Below, one piece after another: positions 43,575-52,049 of a stretch of DNA of 64,000 bases (positions are counted from its first letter, which is position 1; each line of letters opens with the position of its first letter). The translations under genes and the position numbers were made by a program. The stretch covers positions 434,001 through 498,000 of the forward strand of contig NZ_JACIJO010000001.1 in NCBI RefSeq assembly GCF_014206875.1, in the 5' to 3' direction. Source of the stretch: Algoriphagus iocasae. Its GTDB lineage: Bacteria > Bacteroidota > Bacteroidia > Cytophagales > Cyclobacteriaceae. Under the pieces are notes generated by a model. That model searched no databases, had not been told where the DNA came from, and worked only from the letters and a program-made list of their open reading frames with translations.

Positions 43575-44828
43575 ATGAGACAAAATATATCAATTTTAGT
43601 TGGCTCAGGATTTTCAATTCCCGAAGAAATTCCGGGTGTTCGACAATTAAATCAAAGGCTTTCTAAAATTGACGAAAGTGAAATTTTAATTCACACAGAC
43701 CAAAGGGCAATATTCTTAAACGGACAGGAAGACCCAAACCGTTGGTCAAGGTGGGACGAAAGAATTTTTCTTCAAGAATTTTTAGAGTTTTATAGTGCCG
43801 AAGTTCTAAAACCGAGTGAAGAATTTCATTACGAAACTTTTTATGACTACTATTCTGGCTATTTAACAAACCAAGAAAACAAAGAAGCCATTGAAGATTT
43901 TTACAAACGGTTTAACGACAAGCATTTTAAGGGTTCAGATAATCAAAGAGACTGTTACAACAGAATTTCAGACTTCAACAGAAGCTTTAATCAACTTTTA
44001 GCATCACAGCTCCACAAGACAAAATATTTTGAAGATATAAGTACATTAAATTATCCACCATATGACCCATTCATCGGATTTTTAAGAGAGTTGCTTAAAA
44101 CTTGTGACATTAAATTTCACACATTAAACCACGACTTGTTTTTTGACTGGTTAGGACGACATCATTCAGAACTTTTGCAACATTTTACTGACGGTTACCA
44201 ACTTGAAGGTTCGCCATTTTATGGGACAGTTAGTTATGACTTCAATGGTGGCACAGACAAAAAAGTGCATAAAACCTATTATGTAAAACTTGAACGTTTC
44301 GTTGACAAATTTGACAAATCACTTGCCCTTTACAAACTTCACGGAAGTGTTTTTAATACAATTGTCTATACACCACAACCTGACCAACAAAGAATTCGCT
44401 TAAAAGACAATTATGCAGTATCTCGGTTTTTAATGGAAGTTACAGACCCTGTAACGGGAGAACAAAAATTTGAGAATTTATGGGACGAAGTAGCTCCTGA
44501 CTTTTTAAGTGGGACTACTAATAAAACAAGATTTTATACTGGTGACCCTTACTATAAAAATCTATTTAAACATTTTGAAAACAACCTTTCGACATCAGAA
44601 CTTCTTGTTGTAATTGGTTACGGTTTTCAAGACCCTGGAATAAACGAATATCTTGAGAAAAACTTTTTATCAAGGGGTAAACATATGGTTGTAATTGACC
44701 CATACAAACCAAAGACAGACTTGCTTGAAAAATACAAAGCGACTTATATTCCTAAAGGAGTTACGCAAGTGACGTATCAAGAATATTTGGAACAAATTCC
44801 AACAGAACTTAAACCAAAAGCGGAATGA
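43575..44828 (+). CDS. SIR2-like domain protein (putative NAD-hydrolysing defence effector)
   Basis: A 417-residue protein with the core SIR2 nucleotide-binding motifs in order: GSGFS at 10-14 (the GAGxS loop), TLNHD at 183-187 (TxNxD), KLHGS at 254-258 and VIGYGFQDPGIN at 346-357 (the GxSxxD/N-like end). No membrane or second domain is visible. Single-domain SIR2-like proteins of this length in bacteria are often NAD hydrolases in anti-phage systems. The gene is AT-richer than its neighbours and sits in an island with the ART-like gene, so transfer is likely. NADase activity is inferred. Confidence 0.8.
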   Translation: MRQNISILVGSGFSIPEEIPGVRQLNQRLSKIDESEILIHTDQRAIFLNGQEDPNRWSRWDERIFLQEFLEFYSAEVLKPSEEFHYETFYDYYSGYLTNQENKEAIEDFYKRFNDKHFKGSDNQRDCYNRISDFNRSFNQLLASQLHKTKYFEDISTLNYPPYDPFIGFLRELLKTCDIKFHTLNHDLFFDWLGRHHSELLQHFTDGYQLEGSPFYGTVSYDFNGGTDKKVHKTYYVKLERFVDKFDKSLALYKLHGSVFNTIVYTPQPDQQRIRLKDNYAVSRFLMEVTDPVTGEQKFENLWDEVAPDFLSGTTNKTRFYTGDPYYKNLFKHFENNLSTSELLVVIGYGFQDPGINEYLEKNFLSRGKHMVVIDPYKPKTDLLEKYKATYIPKGVTQVTYQEYLEQIPTELKPKAE

Positions 44829-44847
44829 CAACACAACGACAGGAAAG

Positions 44848-44998
44848 AAGCACTACCGCTAACACGGGTTTTGCGTCAGGCGGGGTGACGTGTAAATTTG
44901 GAGCTTTGTGCTAATATTCAAGTTCAGTGCTGGTTGACAGTTTTGTGCTCCGAAACCCGCCCGAACGCAAAGCCCGAAAACGTAGGTGGCAATGTGGC
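44848..44998. repeat. Degenerate attC-like long palindrome between the island genes
   Basis: The left arm (CGCTAACACGGGTTTTGCG at 44,857-44,875, then TCAGGCGGG) pairs imperfectly with the right arm (CCCGCCCGAACGCAAAGCCCG, about 44,956-44,976, read to the reverse). The outer ends GCTAAC and CGTAGGT recall the R'' and R' boxes of integron attC sites, but the right box lacks one base of GTTAGGT. The loop of about 70 bp is unstructured. Integron cassette identity is therefore tentative; no integrase gene is in the window. Confidence 0.4.
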
Positions 44999-45074
44999 CT
45001 TGTACAAAGAATGATCAACTACAACAATTTTGGACTTTTTTTAGAAAACAGAGAAGTGCTAAGTATTTATCAAT

Positions 45075-46025
45075 ATGACTAAGAAATACCAAAAAGAACT
45101 TAACACAACACCAAATGACGAGTCGGATTTGACAGATTATGAAGAAAACTTCATTCGAACTCCTGTATACGGACCGTACGAAAATGATAGTTTATTTGAT
45201 ACCTACCATGGATTTGAATTCTTTGAAACGGAATATATTGACAAGTCTATTGAAGAGTTCAATAGATTCGTTATCAAAAAATGCAAAATACCAGTAAATG
45301 ATTACGATAAAATCGAAAAGGGTATTTTAGCATTTACAAATAGCTCTACAAAAATTCATAGGGATTCAGCACTATTATATAAATCACTAGTTAAAGCGTA
45401 CCCGGATATATTGCTAAACAAGTATAACGAATCAGATGAATCAATTAAACAATTAGTTAAGGAAAATTATTTTGAAGCGCTTGAGCGTTTTGATTCAATA
45501 AAGTTTACCGATGATGAATTAATTCCAGGAACCTCCTTACGGATATATCAGAAAAGTGCTGAGGCAATAACACTTAAAAAGCTTAAAAGATGGGTAGAAT
45601 ATTGCGTATTAAAAGATGGTGACAATGCTTGGGCACCGAAGTTGGAAAGAATATTGATTTACCGAGGGATAAATAATAAATCTTATTACAAGCGAATTAA
45701 AAACACGAAGGACTTCCTGTCACTATACAAATCATTAGATGACGACTTTCCATTCTTTGAACGAAATCTTTTAACCTCTTATACGCTCTCTCCAAATTTA
45801 GCGGAGCAATTTATGGTTGGAAATCCAAAGGATAAAAGCGAGAGAAGAGTTTTTGTAGAAGGACATACGGAAATTATTGAATCTAGAATGTTTACATCTT
45901 TTCTAGTCAGTCCTAATTTTAGAGATGCCCAGTATGAGATTATTTGCTTGCCGGACGAAAGGAAACTAAAGATTAGAACTGATTTTGATAATGAGATTCA
46001 TGCCAACTATACAATTTATAATTAG
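45075..46025 (+). CDS. Putative ADP-ribosyltransferase-fold protein (R-S-E type)
   Basis: A 316-residue protein with no family I can name. The C-terminal half has the layout of arginine/asparagine ADP-ribosyltransferases: an R motif in LIYRGIN (R197), a serine motif in LLTSYTLSPNLAEQF (S235-Y-T237 in place of STS, with the usual A..F after it), and a Q-x-E motif in DAQYEIICLPDE (Q286, E288) ahead of a typical strand and turn. The N-terminal 190 residues are helical and unassigned; they may bind a target or regulate the enzyme. It follows the SIR2-like gene by 246 bp. Confidence 0.5.
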   Translation: MTKKYQKELNTTPNDESDLTDYEENFIRTPVYGPYENDSLFDTYHGFEFFETEYIDKSIEEFNRFVIKKCKIPVNDYDKIEKGILAFTNSSTKIHRDSALLYKSLVKAYPDILLNKYNESDESIKQLVKENYFEALERFDSIKFTDDELIPGTSLRIYQKSAEAITLKKLKRWVEYCVLKDGDNAWAPKLERILIYRGINNKSYYKRIKNTKDFLSLYKSLDDDFPFFERNLLTSYTLSPNLAEQFMVGNPKDKSERRVFVEGHTEIIESRMFTSFLVSPNFRDAQYEIICLPDERKLKIRTDFDNEIHANYTIYN

Positions 46026-46340
46026 GATGTGTAATGAATTATTAATTCAACGACTACAATTGTAAAATTAACCTAAGACTTAGCTACGAATGAATTTAGT
46101 TGAAAGTTCAGATAGCCACCAACAAAATCTATAATACATTGCTGGGGGGCAGTGCAACTTTGTAGTTTAGCTTTTAAAATTACTTTTGGTGTCGTGGCAC
46201 AGTGACTCGCTTCGAAAACCCAACCACGTTTCATACACAAACCATTAAAGCAAGATTGCCATGCTCCTTCCTTGCTTTCAAAGCCATTTTGATTTACTGA
46301 GATTGCAAAATATCCAAACTACCTTCGGTAGGCAGGCTGC
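46026..46340. other. Right junction of the SIR2/ART island
   Basis: 315 bp, no gene. It contains the short palindrome CTACCTTCGGTAG (about 46,320-46,332) followed by GCAGG, next to the stop of the DedA-like gene. The GGGGGGCAGTGCAAC and TGGTGTCGTGGCACAG stretches look like junction DNA of the transferred island. I see no terminator or tRNA. Confidence 0.35.
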
Positions 46341-47036
46341 TTACTGATTCCTCTTTCTCACATATTCATAAATACCCCAAACTCCTACAATCAAGAGAGC
46401 CAAACCAATTCCCCATTGGAGAGGCGTGTTCATGGATTCCTTGGCGGCGAGATAGGAACTGGCGACTACTCCTGCGGAAAATGCAATGACGGTACGGGTG
46501 AGCATTCCGGGAATTCCAAAAATAAGGACTTTTGCTAAGCTTACTTTTAGAGAGGCGAAAAGGAAATTAGAAATAGAAAAAGGTACAACTGGACTGATTC
46601 TTACAAAAAACACCAATGAACCTTCTTTTTCCTTTCTGGATTCTACTTCAGCTTTAAACTTGGGATTTTTCTTAAAGACTTGTTCTGTCAGATCCGTATT
46701 GATCAGCTTGCCGATTCCATAACCAATAACGGAAGCCAAAGAATAACCCAAAATCAAAAAAGGAAGAGAAACCCAACCGAAATAAAAACCGGAAGCCAAG
46801 GCAATCAGTGTTGTTGGCAACAAGGCTAAGCCCATCAAGAAGGCACCAATTAGTGTGTAAATCAGGAAATCCTGTGGATGATTTAGCGAATACTGGCTCA
46901 AAAAATCATAATTCACGGCAAAAACTGCTGAACCAACAAAGGGCATTGTGGTTACCCAAAGCCATGCAAGGATGCCAGTGGGGTGATGCCCAAAGTAGGA
47001 TGAAATTGTTTTGAATATACTGCCCTTTTTTGTCAT
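46341..47036 (-). CDS. TVP38/TMEM64-like VTT-domain membrane protein (DedA superfamily)
   Basis: A 231-residue integral membrane protein with about five to six hydrophobic segments. The VTT core is seen in PTTLIALASGFYFGWVSLPF, the re-entrant segment, then SLASVIGYGIGKLINTD and FFVRISPVVPFSISNF, which has the FxRxxPxxPF motif of the family. DedA-type proteins act as lipid scramblases/transporters for undecaprenyl phosphate or phosphatidylethanolamine in some bacteria. Its stop lies beside the palindrome of the island junction. Confidence 0.85.
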   Translation of the reverse strand: MTKKGSIFKTISSYFGHHPTGILAWLWVTTMPFVGSAVFAVNYDFLSQYSLNHPQDFLIYTLIGAFLMGLALLPTTLIALASGFYFGWVSLPFLILGYSLASVIGYGIGKLINTDLTEQVFKKNPKFKAEVESRKEKEGSLVFFVRISPVVPFSISNFLFASLKVSLAKVLIFGIPGMLTRTVIAFSAGVVASSYLAAKESMNTPLQWGIGLALLIVGVWGIYEYVRKRNQ

Positions 47037-47164
47037 CTTTGATCAGCTATTGGGGAGAGTATTCTTCCCAAGGCTTGCAAGTTTAGCAAGCTAAACCCGA
47101 AAACACGCTATTAGGAATATAAAATTCCTTTCACTTAGTCAAAAAGAATAAAACCCCAAATACA

Positions 47165-48310
47165 ATGAAATTTGGTACAAAAGCCATCCATGCCGGCGTG
47201 GCGCCCGATCCTTCTACCGGAGCTATTATGACTCCGATTTATCAGACTTCCACTTACGTGCAGCGATCTCCTGGAGATCATCAAGGATACGAATATTCCA
47301 GAACACATAACCCAACTCGTACAGCCTTGCAGGATAACCTTGCTGCTTTGGAGAATGGGAAATATGGAATTTGCTTTTCTTCAGGTTTGGGAGCGATTGA
47401 TGCGGTTGTGAAGCTCTTCAGCCCTGGTGATGAAATCATTTCTACAAATGACCTTTATGGCGGAACATATCGCTTATTTACAAAAGTCTTCGAGCGTTAT
47501 GGCATCAAATTCCATTTTGTGCCAATGGGTGATCCTGAATCAATTGCAGATTATATCAACGAAAATACCAAGATGATCTGGGTGGAAACACCAACCAATC
47601 CGATGATGAATATCATCGATATAGCTGGTGTGGCGAAGGTGGCTAAAGCTCATCAATTGATTCTTGCAGTCGATAATACCTTTGCTTCTCCTTACCTGCA
47701 AAATCCTTTAGATCAAGGTGCAGATATCGTGATGCATTCGGTGACCAAATACCTTGGAGGCCATTCTGATGTAGTGATGGGAGCTTTGGTGCTCAATGAC
47801 GATGAACTCGCTTCCAAGCTAGTATTTATCCAAAATGCCTGCGGAGCAACGCCAGGTCCTCAGGACTGTTTCTTGGTTTTGAGAGGAATCAAGACACTTC
47901 ATTTGAGAATGGAACGTCACAGTCAAAATGGTAAAACCATCGCTGCCTATCTGAAAAACCACCCAAAAGTAGCCAAGGTGTATTGGCCAGGTTTCGAAGA
48001 TCATCCAAACCATGACATTGCCAAAAAACAAATGCGTGACTTTGGAGGGATGATTTCTTTTACTCTGGTGGGAAATAAACTGGAAGATGCGAAGACGGTG
48101 ATGGAGAACTTTAAGCTTTTTGCTTTGGCAGAATCTCTTGGTGGAGTGGAGTCACTTTGTGGTCATCCAGCTTCCATGACTCACGCCAGTATTCCTAAGG
48201 AAGAGCGTGAGAAAGTAGGATTGGTAGATTCTCTGATTCGTCTCAGCGTAGGAGTAGAAGATGCAGAAGACTTAAAGCAGGATTTGGCTAATGCCCTTTC
48301 GAAAATCTGA
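47165..48310 (+). CDS. metB: Cystathionine gamma-synthase/lyase-type PLP enzyme
   Basis: A 381-residue trans-sulfuration enzyme. The PLP-binding lysine is K195 in MHSVTKYLGGH; YEYSRTHNPTR, ENGKYGICFSSGLGAI and the C-terminal LAESLGGVESLCGHPASMTH are family hallmarks. It either makes cystathionine from activated homoserine and cysteine (MetB) or breaks it (CGL); the sequence alone does not decide, although the Bacteroidota annotation is usually gamma-synthase. It is monocistronic and ends at a terminator. Confidence 0.88.
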   Translation: MKFGTKAIHAGVAPDPSTGAIMTPIYQTSTYVQRSPGDHQGYEYSRTHNPTRTALQDNLAALENGKYGICFSSGLGAIDAVVKLFSPGDEIISTNDLYGGTYRLFTKVFERYGIKFHFVPMGDPESIADYINENTKMIWVETPTNPMMNIIDIAGVAKVAKAHQLILAVDNTFASPYLQNPLDQGADIVMHSVTKYLGGHSDVVMGALVLNDDELASKLVFIQNACGATPGPQDCFLVLRGIKTLHLRMERHSQNGKTIAAYLKNHPKVAKVYWPGFEDHPNHDIAKKQMRDFGGMISFTLVGNKLEDAKTVMENFKLFALAESLGGVESLCGHPASMTHASIPKEEREKVGLVDSLIRLSVGVEDAEDLKQDLANALSKI

Positions 48311-48331
48311 TTTTAGAACATTCATTTATAT

Positions 48332-48364
48332 CAAAAAAACCAGCTGATGAGGCTGGTTTTTTTG
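48332..48364. terminator. Bidirectional terminator between metB and the phosphatase-like gene
   Basis: Stem AACCAGC/GCTGGTT (48,338-48,344 and 48,352-48,358) with flanking A run and T run on both sides (TCAAAAAAAC...GGTTTTTTT). It can serve both convergent genes. Confidence 0.85.
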
Positions 48365-48375
48365 TTTTCTGACCT

Positions 48376-48717
48376 TTATATTCCAAATAAATTCTTCAGG
48401 ACTGAATTAATTCTTTCAGTAAGCATTTCTATCAATTCTTCATTCAAATATTCATATTCGTCCTCTATTTGTAAAACTTCAATTTTAGGAAGTTCCAGAC
48501 TTCGATAGGCTTCAGAAACGCGCTTACTTTGATTATACTCCATAACAAATATTAAATCTGACCAAATAACATCCCGTTCCTTTATTTGGCGTTCACTTTT
48601 TGGGCTTAACCCAACAGACCGGATATTTAACCTGGAATCGTTTTTAAAAATATACTCAGCGGTTCTGCTCCTTCGCTTATTTCTTCCACAAACTACCAGG
48701 ATATTTGGTTTTTCCAT
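48376..48717 (-). CDS. Low-molecular-weight protein-tyrosine-phosphatase-like protein
   Basis: A 113-residue protein with VVCGRNKRRSRTAEYIF near the N-terminus. This fits the phosphatase P-loop C(x)5R-S (C10, R16, S17), but the order of basic residues differs from the usual CxGNxCRS. WSDLIFVMEYNQ and a C-terminal helix follow. The DPY general-acid loop of true LMW-PTPs is not obvious, so activity is uncertain. It is the last gene of a strand run that includes DUF1330 and Arr, with a gap of 50 bp. Confidence 0.65.
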   Translation of the reverse strand: MEKPNILVVCGRNKRRSRTAEYIFKNDSRLNIRSVGLSPKSERQIKERDVIWSDLIFVMEYNQSKRVSEAYRSLELPKIEVLQIEDEYEYLNEELIEMLTERINSVLKNLFGI

Positions 48718-48767
48718 TTAATATCAGATTAGGGATTTATTCAAATCCTAATTAGTAATTAGAATAA

Positions 48768-49070
48768 TCACAACTTCGATCCTTTAATCAGCCAAGTGGA
48801 CTTGATGGATTTTTCTTTGAGGTGTAGGAATTTCTTGCGCTCTTCATCTTTAAAAAATGCCGCAACATCTTCTTCCTTATAAAATTCGACCAAATGAATT
48901 TCATATGGCATTTCCATATTCTGCTCGATGATATTATCAGCTGTTGGTCGATACCTTAAAAGAAGCTTTCCATTGTATTTGGCTATTAAAGGAATTGCTA
49001 CTTCCTCAAATTCCAGAAAAGTCTTTTCCTGACCATCTAGGATGTAAATAAGTTGTGTGAAATAAATCAT
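48768..49070 (-). CDS. DUF1330-family protein
   Basis: A 100-residue ferredoxin-like (dimeric alpha-beta barrel type) protein: IYFTQLIYILDGQEKTFLE, VAIPLIAKYNGKLLLRYRP, IHLVEFYKEEDVAAFFKDEE and the C-terminal STWLIKGSKL. DUF1330 proteins are small and mostly unassigned; some bind small molecules. The first codon overlaps the Arr stop by 4 bp, so the gene is translationally coupled with Arr. Confidence 0.75.
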   Translation of the reverse strand: MIYFTQLIYILDGQEKTFLEFEEVAIPLIAKYNGKLLLRYRPTADNIIEQNMEMPYEIHLVEFYKEEDVAAFFKDEERKKFLHLKEKSIKSTWLIKGSKL

Positions 49071-49504
49071 ACCTCTTCGTCATTTAGGGAGTCTATTCCC
49101 AGTTCTTTTAATTTTTCCAATTGGCTTTTCATCGCTAATACTTGCTCCTCTGGGTGTCCTTGCCAATGACTAACTTCTCCTACCACTTTGAAAGGATGGG
49201 TAGAGCGGTAGGATTTGGTTGGATTTCCGGGGAATTTCTTGTCTGTCAAGTCAGGGTCATCCTCCAAAGGTCCTTTTGGTTCCACCAAATAAATTCTGCC
49301 TTTTCCTTCTCCAATTGCTAATTCAGCACCCCAAATAGCAGCATCCAAAGTAGCAGTAAGGAAAATATATTTAGCATTAATTCTCTTCCCAAAATTAGAA
49401 TTATATCCCGGTACAATGAGGTCGCCGATTTTTAGATCTGCTTTGGACCCATGAAAATAAGTTTGGGCAAAAGGAGTAGGGCTAGAACCTTTTGAATTGG
49501 ACAT
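49067..49504 (-). CDS. arr: Rifampin ADP-ribosyltransferase (Arr)
   Basis: A 145-residue Arr-family enzyme, the usual length. Family sequence features are FAQTYFHGSKADLKIGDLI, NAKYIFLTATLDAAIWGAE (LTATLD with the ADP-ribose pocket), GRIYLVEPKGPLEDDPDLTD, KFPGNPTKSYRS and VVGEVSHWQG. Arr enzymes use NAD to ADP-ribosylate the 23-OH of rifamycins and inactivate them. Many Bacteroidota carry them in the chromosome. It is coded with VanZ and an alpha-glucosidase upstream, and DUF1330 downstream; the link with rifampin is by family only. Confidence 0.92.
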   Translation of the reverse strand: MSNSKGSSPTPFAQTYFHGSKADLKIGDLIVPGYNSNFGKRINAKYIFLTATLDAAIWGAELAIGEGKGRIYLVEPKGPLEDDPDLTDKKFPGNPTKSYRSTHPFKVVGEVSHWQGHPEEQVLAMKSQLEKLKELGIDSLNDEEV

Positions 49505-49569
49505 GATTTACTTTTAAATTCTAATTGGTTTTGGTTGAGTTAAACTAACAGAAAAGCACTATTTAATAA

Positions 49570-50100
49570 CTATCGATACCGAATAGGAAGCATTTCCAAT
49601 TTGAGCAGGATTAATAGAAGCAAAATGGTCAAGGTTCCCACAGAGGACAAAATATTAAAAAATTTTTGAGATTTCTGATGGTCCTGAGTCAGTTTTCGAA
49701 TTGTCCAGAATCCTAAATACCCGATGATGCCTCCTGTTGTGTTCGTGAGCAGATCCGTAATATCAAAAGTCCCTATTTTTAAAAGGTATTGCAGACTTTC
49801 TAAAATCAAACCCATCAGAAAGAAGAAAATCAACTGGGTGTTAAAAGCCCATCTTTTGAATAAAGAAGTAGCATAAATCCCCAATGGTATAAAAATCACC
49901 ACATTCATGATGGTTTCTGTCTTGTCATAATATCCATTGGCAAAAGGGATCAAATTGATTTTCCGGTTTTCCATGTAAGAAAATTGAACACCGAATTTCA
50001 AAAGAATGATCCAAACCAAGACTGATACATAAATCATCAATAGCCAAAATGTCCATTTGTCAAGGTTATTTTGATTTTTCCCAATAGGTTGAACTTCCAT
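49570..50100 (-). CDS. VanZ-like integral membrane protein
   Basis: A 176-residue protein with about four or five hydrophobic segments. VanZ-family marks are ENRKINLIPFANGYYDKTET, IMNVVIFIPLGIYATSLF, FFLMGLILESLQYLLKIGTF and DITDLLTNTTGGIIGYLGF. VanZ gives low-level teicoplanin resistance in enterococci; in other bacteria the role is unclear. It lies 12 bp after the alpha-glucosidase gene, so they are in one transcript. Confidence 0.88.
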   Translation of the reverse strand: MEVQPIGKNQNNLDKWTFWLLMIYVSVLVWIILLKFGVQFSYMENRKINLIPFANGYYDKTETIMNVVIFIPLGIYATSLFKRWAFNTQLIFFFLMGLILESLQYLLKIGTFDITDLLTNTTGGIIGYLGFWTIRKLTQDHQKSQKFFNILSSVGTLTILLLLILLKLEMLPIRYR

Positions 50101-50112
50101 GCTAGTTGATTG

Positions 50113-51849
50113 CTAATTCATTTTTACAATAACAGCCTGATAAGGTTCTAAAACAATCTTTGATTCTGCTTTAATTGGACTACTGTCATAATTATTTATG
50201 AAAATCTCAATTAACCCTTGAGCTTCTGGCAAGGTGGCTTCTGCGGGTTTATCCGAAAAATTCAGCAAAACAAGCATTTTATCTTCTCCGAGAATTCGGG
50301 TATAGGCATAAATCTGCTCGTGATCTGGGAGTAATAATTCATAATCACCATAGACCAAAACCAGATTTTCATTTCGCAACTTTGTCATTTTTCTAAAATG
50401 ATTCAGCACGCTGTTTGGATCTGAGTTTTGCTGTTCCACATTGATTTCTTTGTAATTCGGGTTCACTCGCTTCCATGGTGTACCTGTTGTGAAGCCAGCA
50501 TTTTCAGAATCATTCCACTGCATAGGAGTTCTGGCATTTTCACGGGAGCTGTAATTCAAAACCTCCATAAACTCTTCCATGTCCTGACCTGCAGCCTTTG
50601 CAGCTTTGTATTTCCCCAAAGCATCGATGTCTACATACTCTTCGATAGTGGGCATATCCAAATTGGTCATTCCCAATTCATCACCATAATAAGTATAGGG
50701 CGTTCCTCGCATGCTAAGCAAAAATGTATTCAATAGCTGAGTAGTTACTCGTCTGAATTCAGGGCTGGAATTTCCAAATCTATCTACCAATCGAGCATTG
50801 TCATGATTGGAAAGGAATACTGCGATCCACCCTTTTTCTGCAAAAGCACTGTCCCAACGACTGAATACTTCTTTGAAATCCGAAAGCTCGTAGCCGGCTG
50901 GTGTTCGAGACATGTCCACGTATTCGAAATGGTAAGCTACTTGAAGTTCTTTCCTGTCTGCATCAACCAAGTCATGTGCATCCTGAAATGTGCTACCAGC
51001 TCCTTCCGCTACAGCAAAAACATTATAAGGCTCCATCACTTCTAGGTACATTTCTTTTAAATAATCATGCAATGCCGGTCTCAGGCCATGATATTTAATG
51101 AATTCTGATTCATATCCTTCAGGAAATTCAGGATAGGTAATGTCCTTACTGGCAAATTGAAATGCATCCATTCTAAATCCATCCACGCCTTTTTCCGCCC
51201 AGAACTTCATGATATCATAGACTTCCTGGCGAAGTTTTGGATTCTCCCAATTCAAGTCTGGCTGTTGTTCCGCAAAAGTGTGGAGGTAATAAGAATCTGT
51301 TTCTTTGACATAATCCCAGCCTCCTTCTGGGTCAAAAAGACTGTATCTGTAGGGTGGTTCTCCTTTTTCCGCAGGCCACCAATGGTAGTAATCGCGGTAT
51401 TCACTATTTCTTGAGTTTTTTGCGGATTGAAACCATTCATGCTGATCACTGCTATGATTGACCACCACATCCAAAACAAAGCGAATGCCTCGCTCTTTCA
51501 TCCCTTTGACCATTTCCTCAAAGTCTTCCATAGTGCCATAACGAGGGTTGATCGCCCGATAATTACTCACATCATAGCCATTGTCAACCATGGGTGATTC
51601 AAAAAATGGATTCATCCAAACAGCAGTTATACCCAGACTTTGCAGGTAATCCAATTCATCTATAATGCCTCGAAAATCCCCAAATCCATCGCCATCGGTA
51701 TCTTTAAAACTTTGAGGGTAAATTTGGTAAAGCGTGCCTTCTTTCCACCATTGTCTGTCGATTTGAATTTCGGCAGTTTGTTTTTCTACCTTTTCAGAGC
51801 AGGCAGTAAGGAAAATTCCTAGAAGAGAAATTATAAAGATTCTGTTCAT
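50113..51849 (-). CDS. GH13 alpha-glucosidase (exported lipoprotein)
   Basis: A 578-residue protein from the ATG giving MNRIFIISLLGIFLTACSE (lipobox LTAC, Cys17); the longer frame upstream is ignored. The catalytic triad of GH13 oligo-1,6-glucosidase/alpha-glucosidase type is visible: nucleophile Asp in VDGFRMDAFQF, acid/base Glu in FAVAEGAG, and Asp in FLSNHDNARL. The N-terminal GTLYQIYPQSFKDTDGDGFG region is the usual start of this subfamily. It cleaves alpha-1,4 or alpha-1,6 glucosidic bonds in the periplasm; exact substrate unknown. Confidence 0.9.
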   Translation of the reverse strand: MNRIFIISLLGIFLTACSEKVEKQTAEIQIDRQWWKEGTLYQIYPQSFKDTDGDGFGDFRGIIDELDYLQSLGITAVWMNPFFESPMVDNGYDVSNYRAINPRYGTMEDFEEMVKGMKERGIRFVLDVVVNHSSDQHEWFQSAKNSRNSEYRDYYHWWPAEKGEPPYRYSLFDPEGGWDYVKETDSYYLHTFAEQQPDLNWENPKLRQEVYDIMKFWAEKGVDGFRMDAFQFASKDITYPEFPEGYESEFIKYHGLRPALHDYLKEMYLEVMEPYNVFAVAEGAGSTFQDAHDLVDADRKELQVAYHFEYVDMSRTPAGYELSDFKEVFSRWDSAFAEKGWIAVFLSNHDNARLVDRFGNSSPEFRRVTTQLLNTFLLSMRGTPYTYYGDELGMTNLDMPTIEEYVDIDALGKYKAAKAAGQDMEEFMEVLNYSSRENARTPMQWNDSENAGFTTGTPWKRVNPNYKEINVEQQNSDPNSVLNHFRKMTKLRNENLVLVYGDYELLLPDHEQIYAYTRILGEDKMLVLLNFSDKPAEATLPEAQGLIEIFINNYDSSPIKAESKIVLEPYQAVIVKMN

Positions 51850-52049
51850 AACAGTGATTTTGGGTGTATGATGCTGATTCCTTGTGAATTGGAATGTATC
51901 GAACAAGGAAATCAATTTATAAAAAATCGGGAAGAGTCAAATGCTCAAGTTTTCAAGACTTCTGTTTTGATCGAATTAAGTTCTGGCTAATAGATCTTTA
52001 AGGTTTTTTACAACTACATTTTAGATCTAAACCAGAAACTAGTTTTGTA

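Noticed and set aside
44848..44998. A CRISPR or tRNA-like array in the SIR2/ART gap
   Set aside because: There is only one long imperfect palindrome and no repeated spacer units or tRNA arms.
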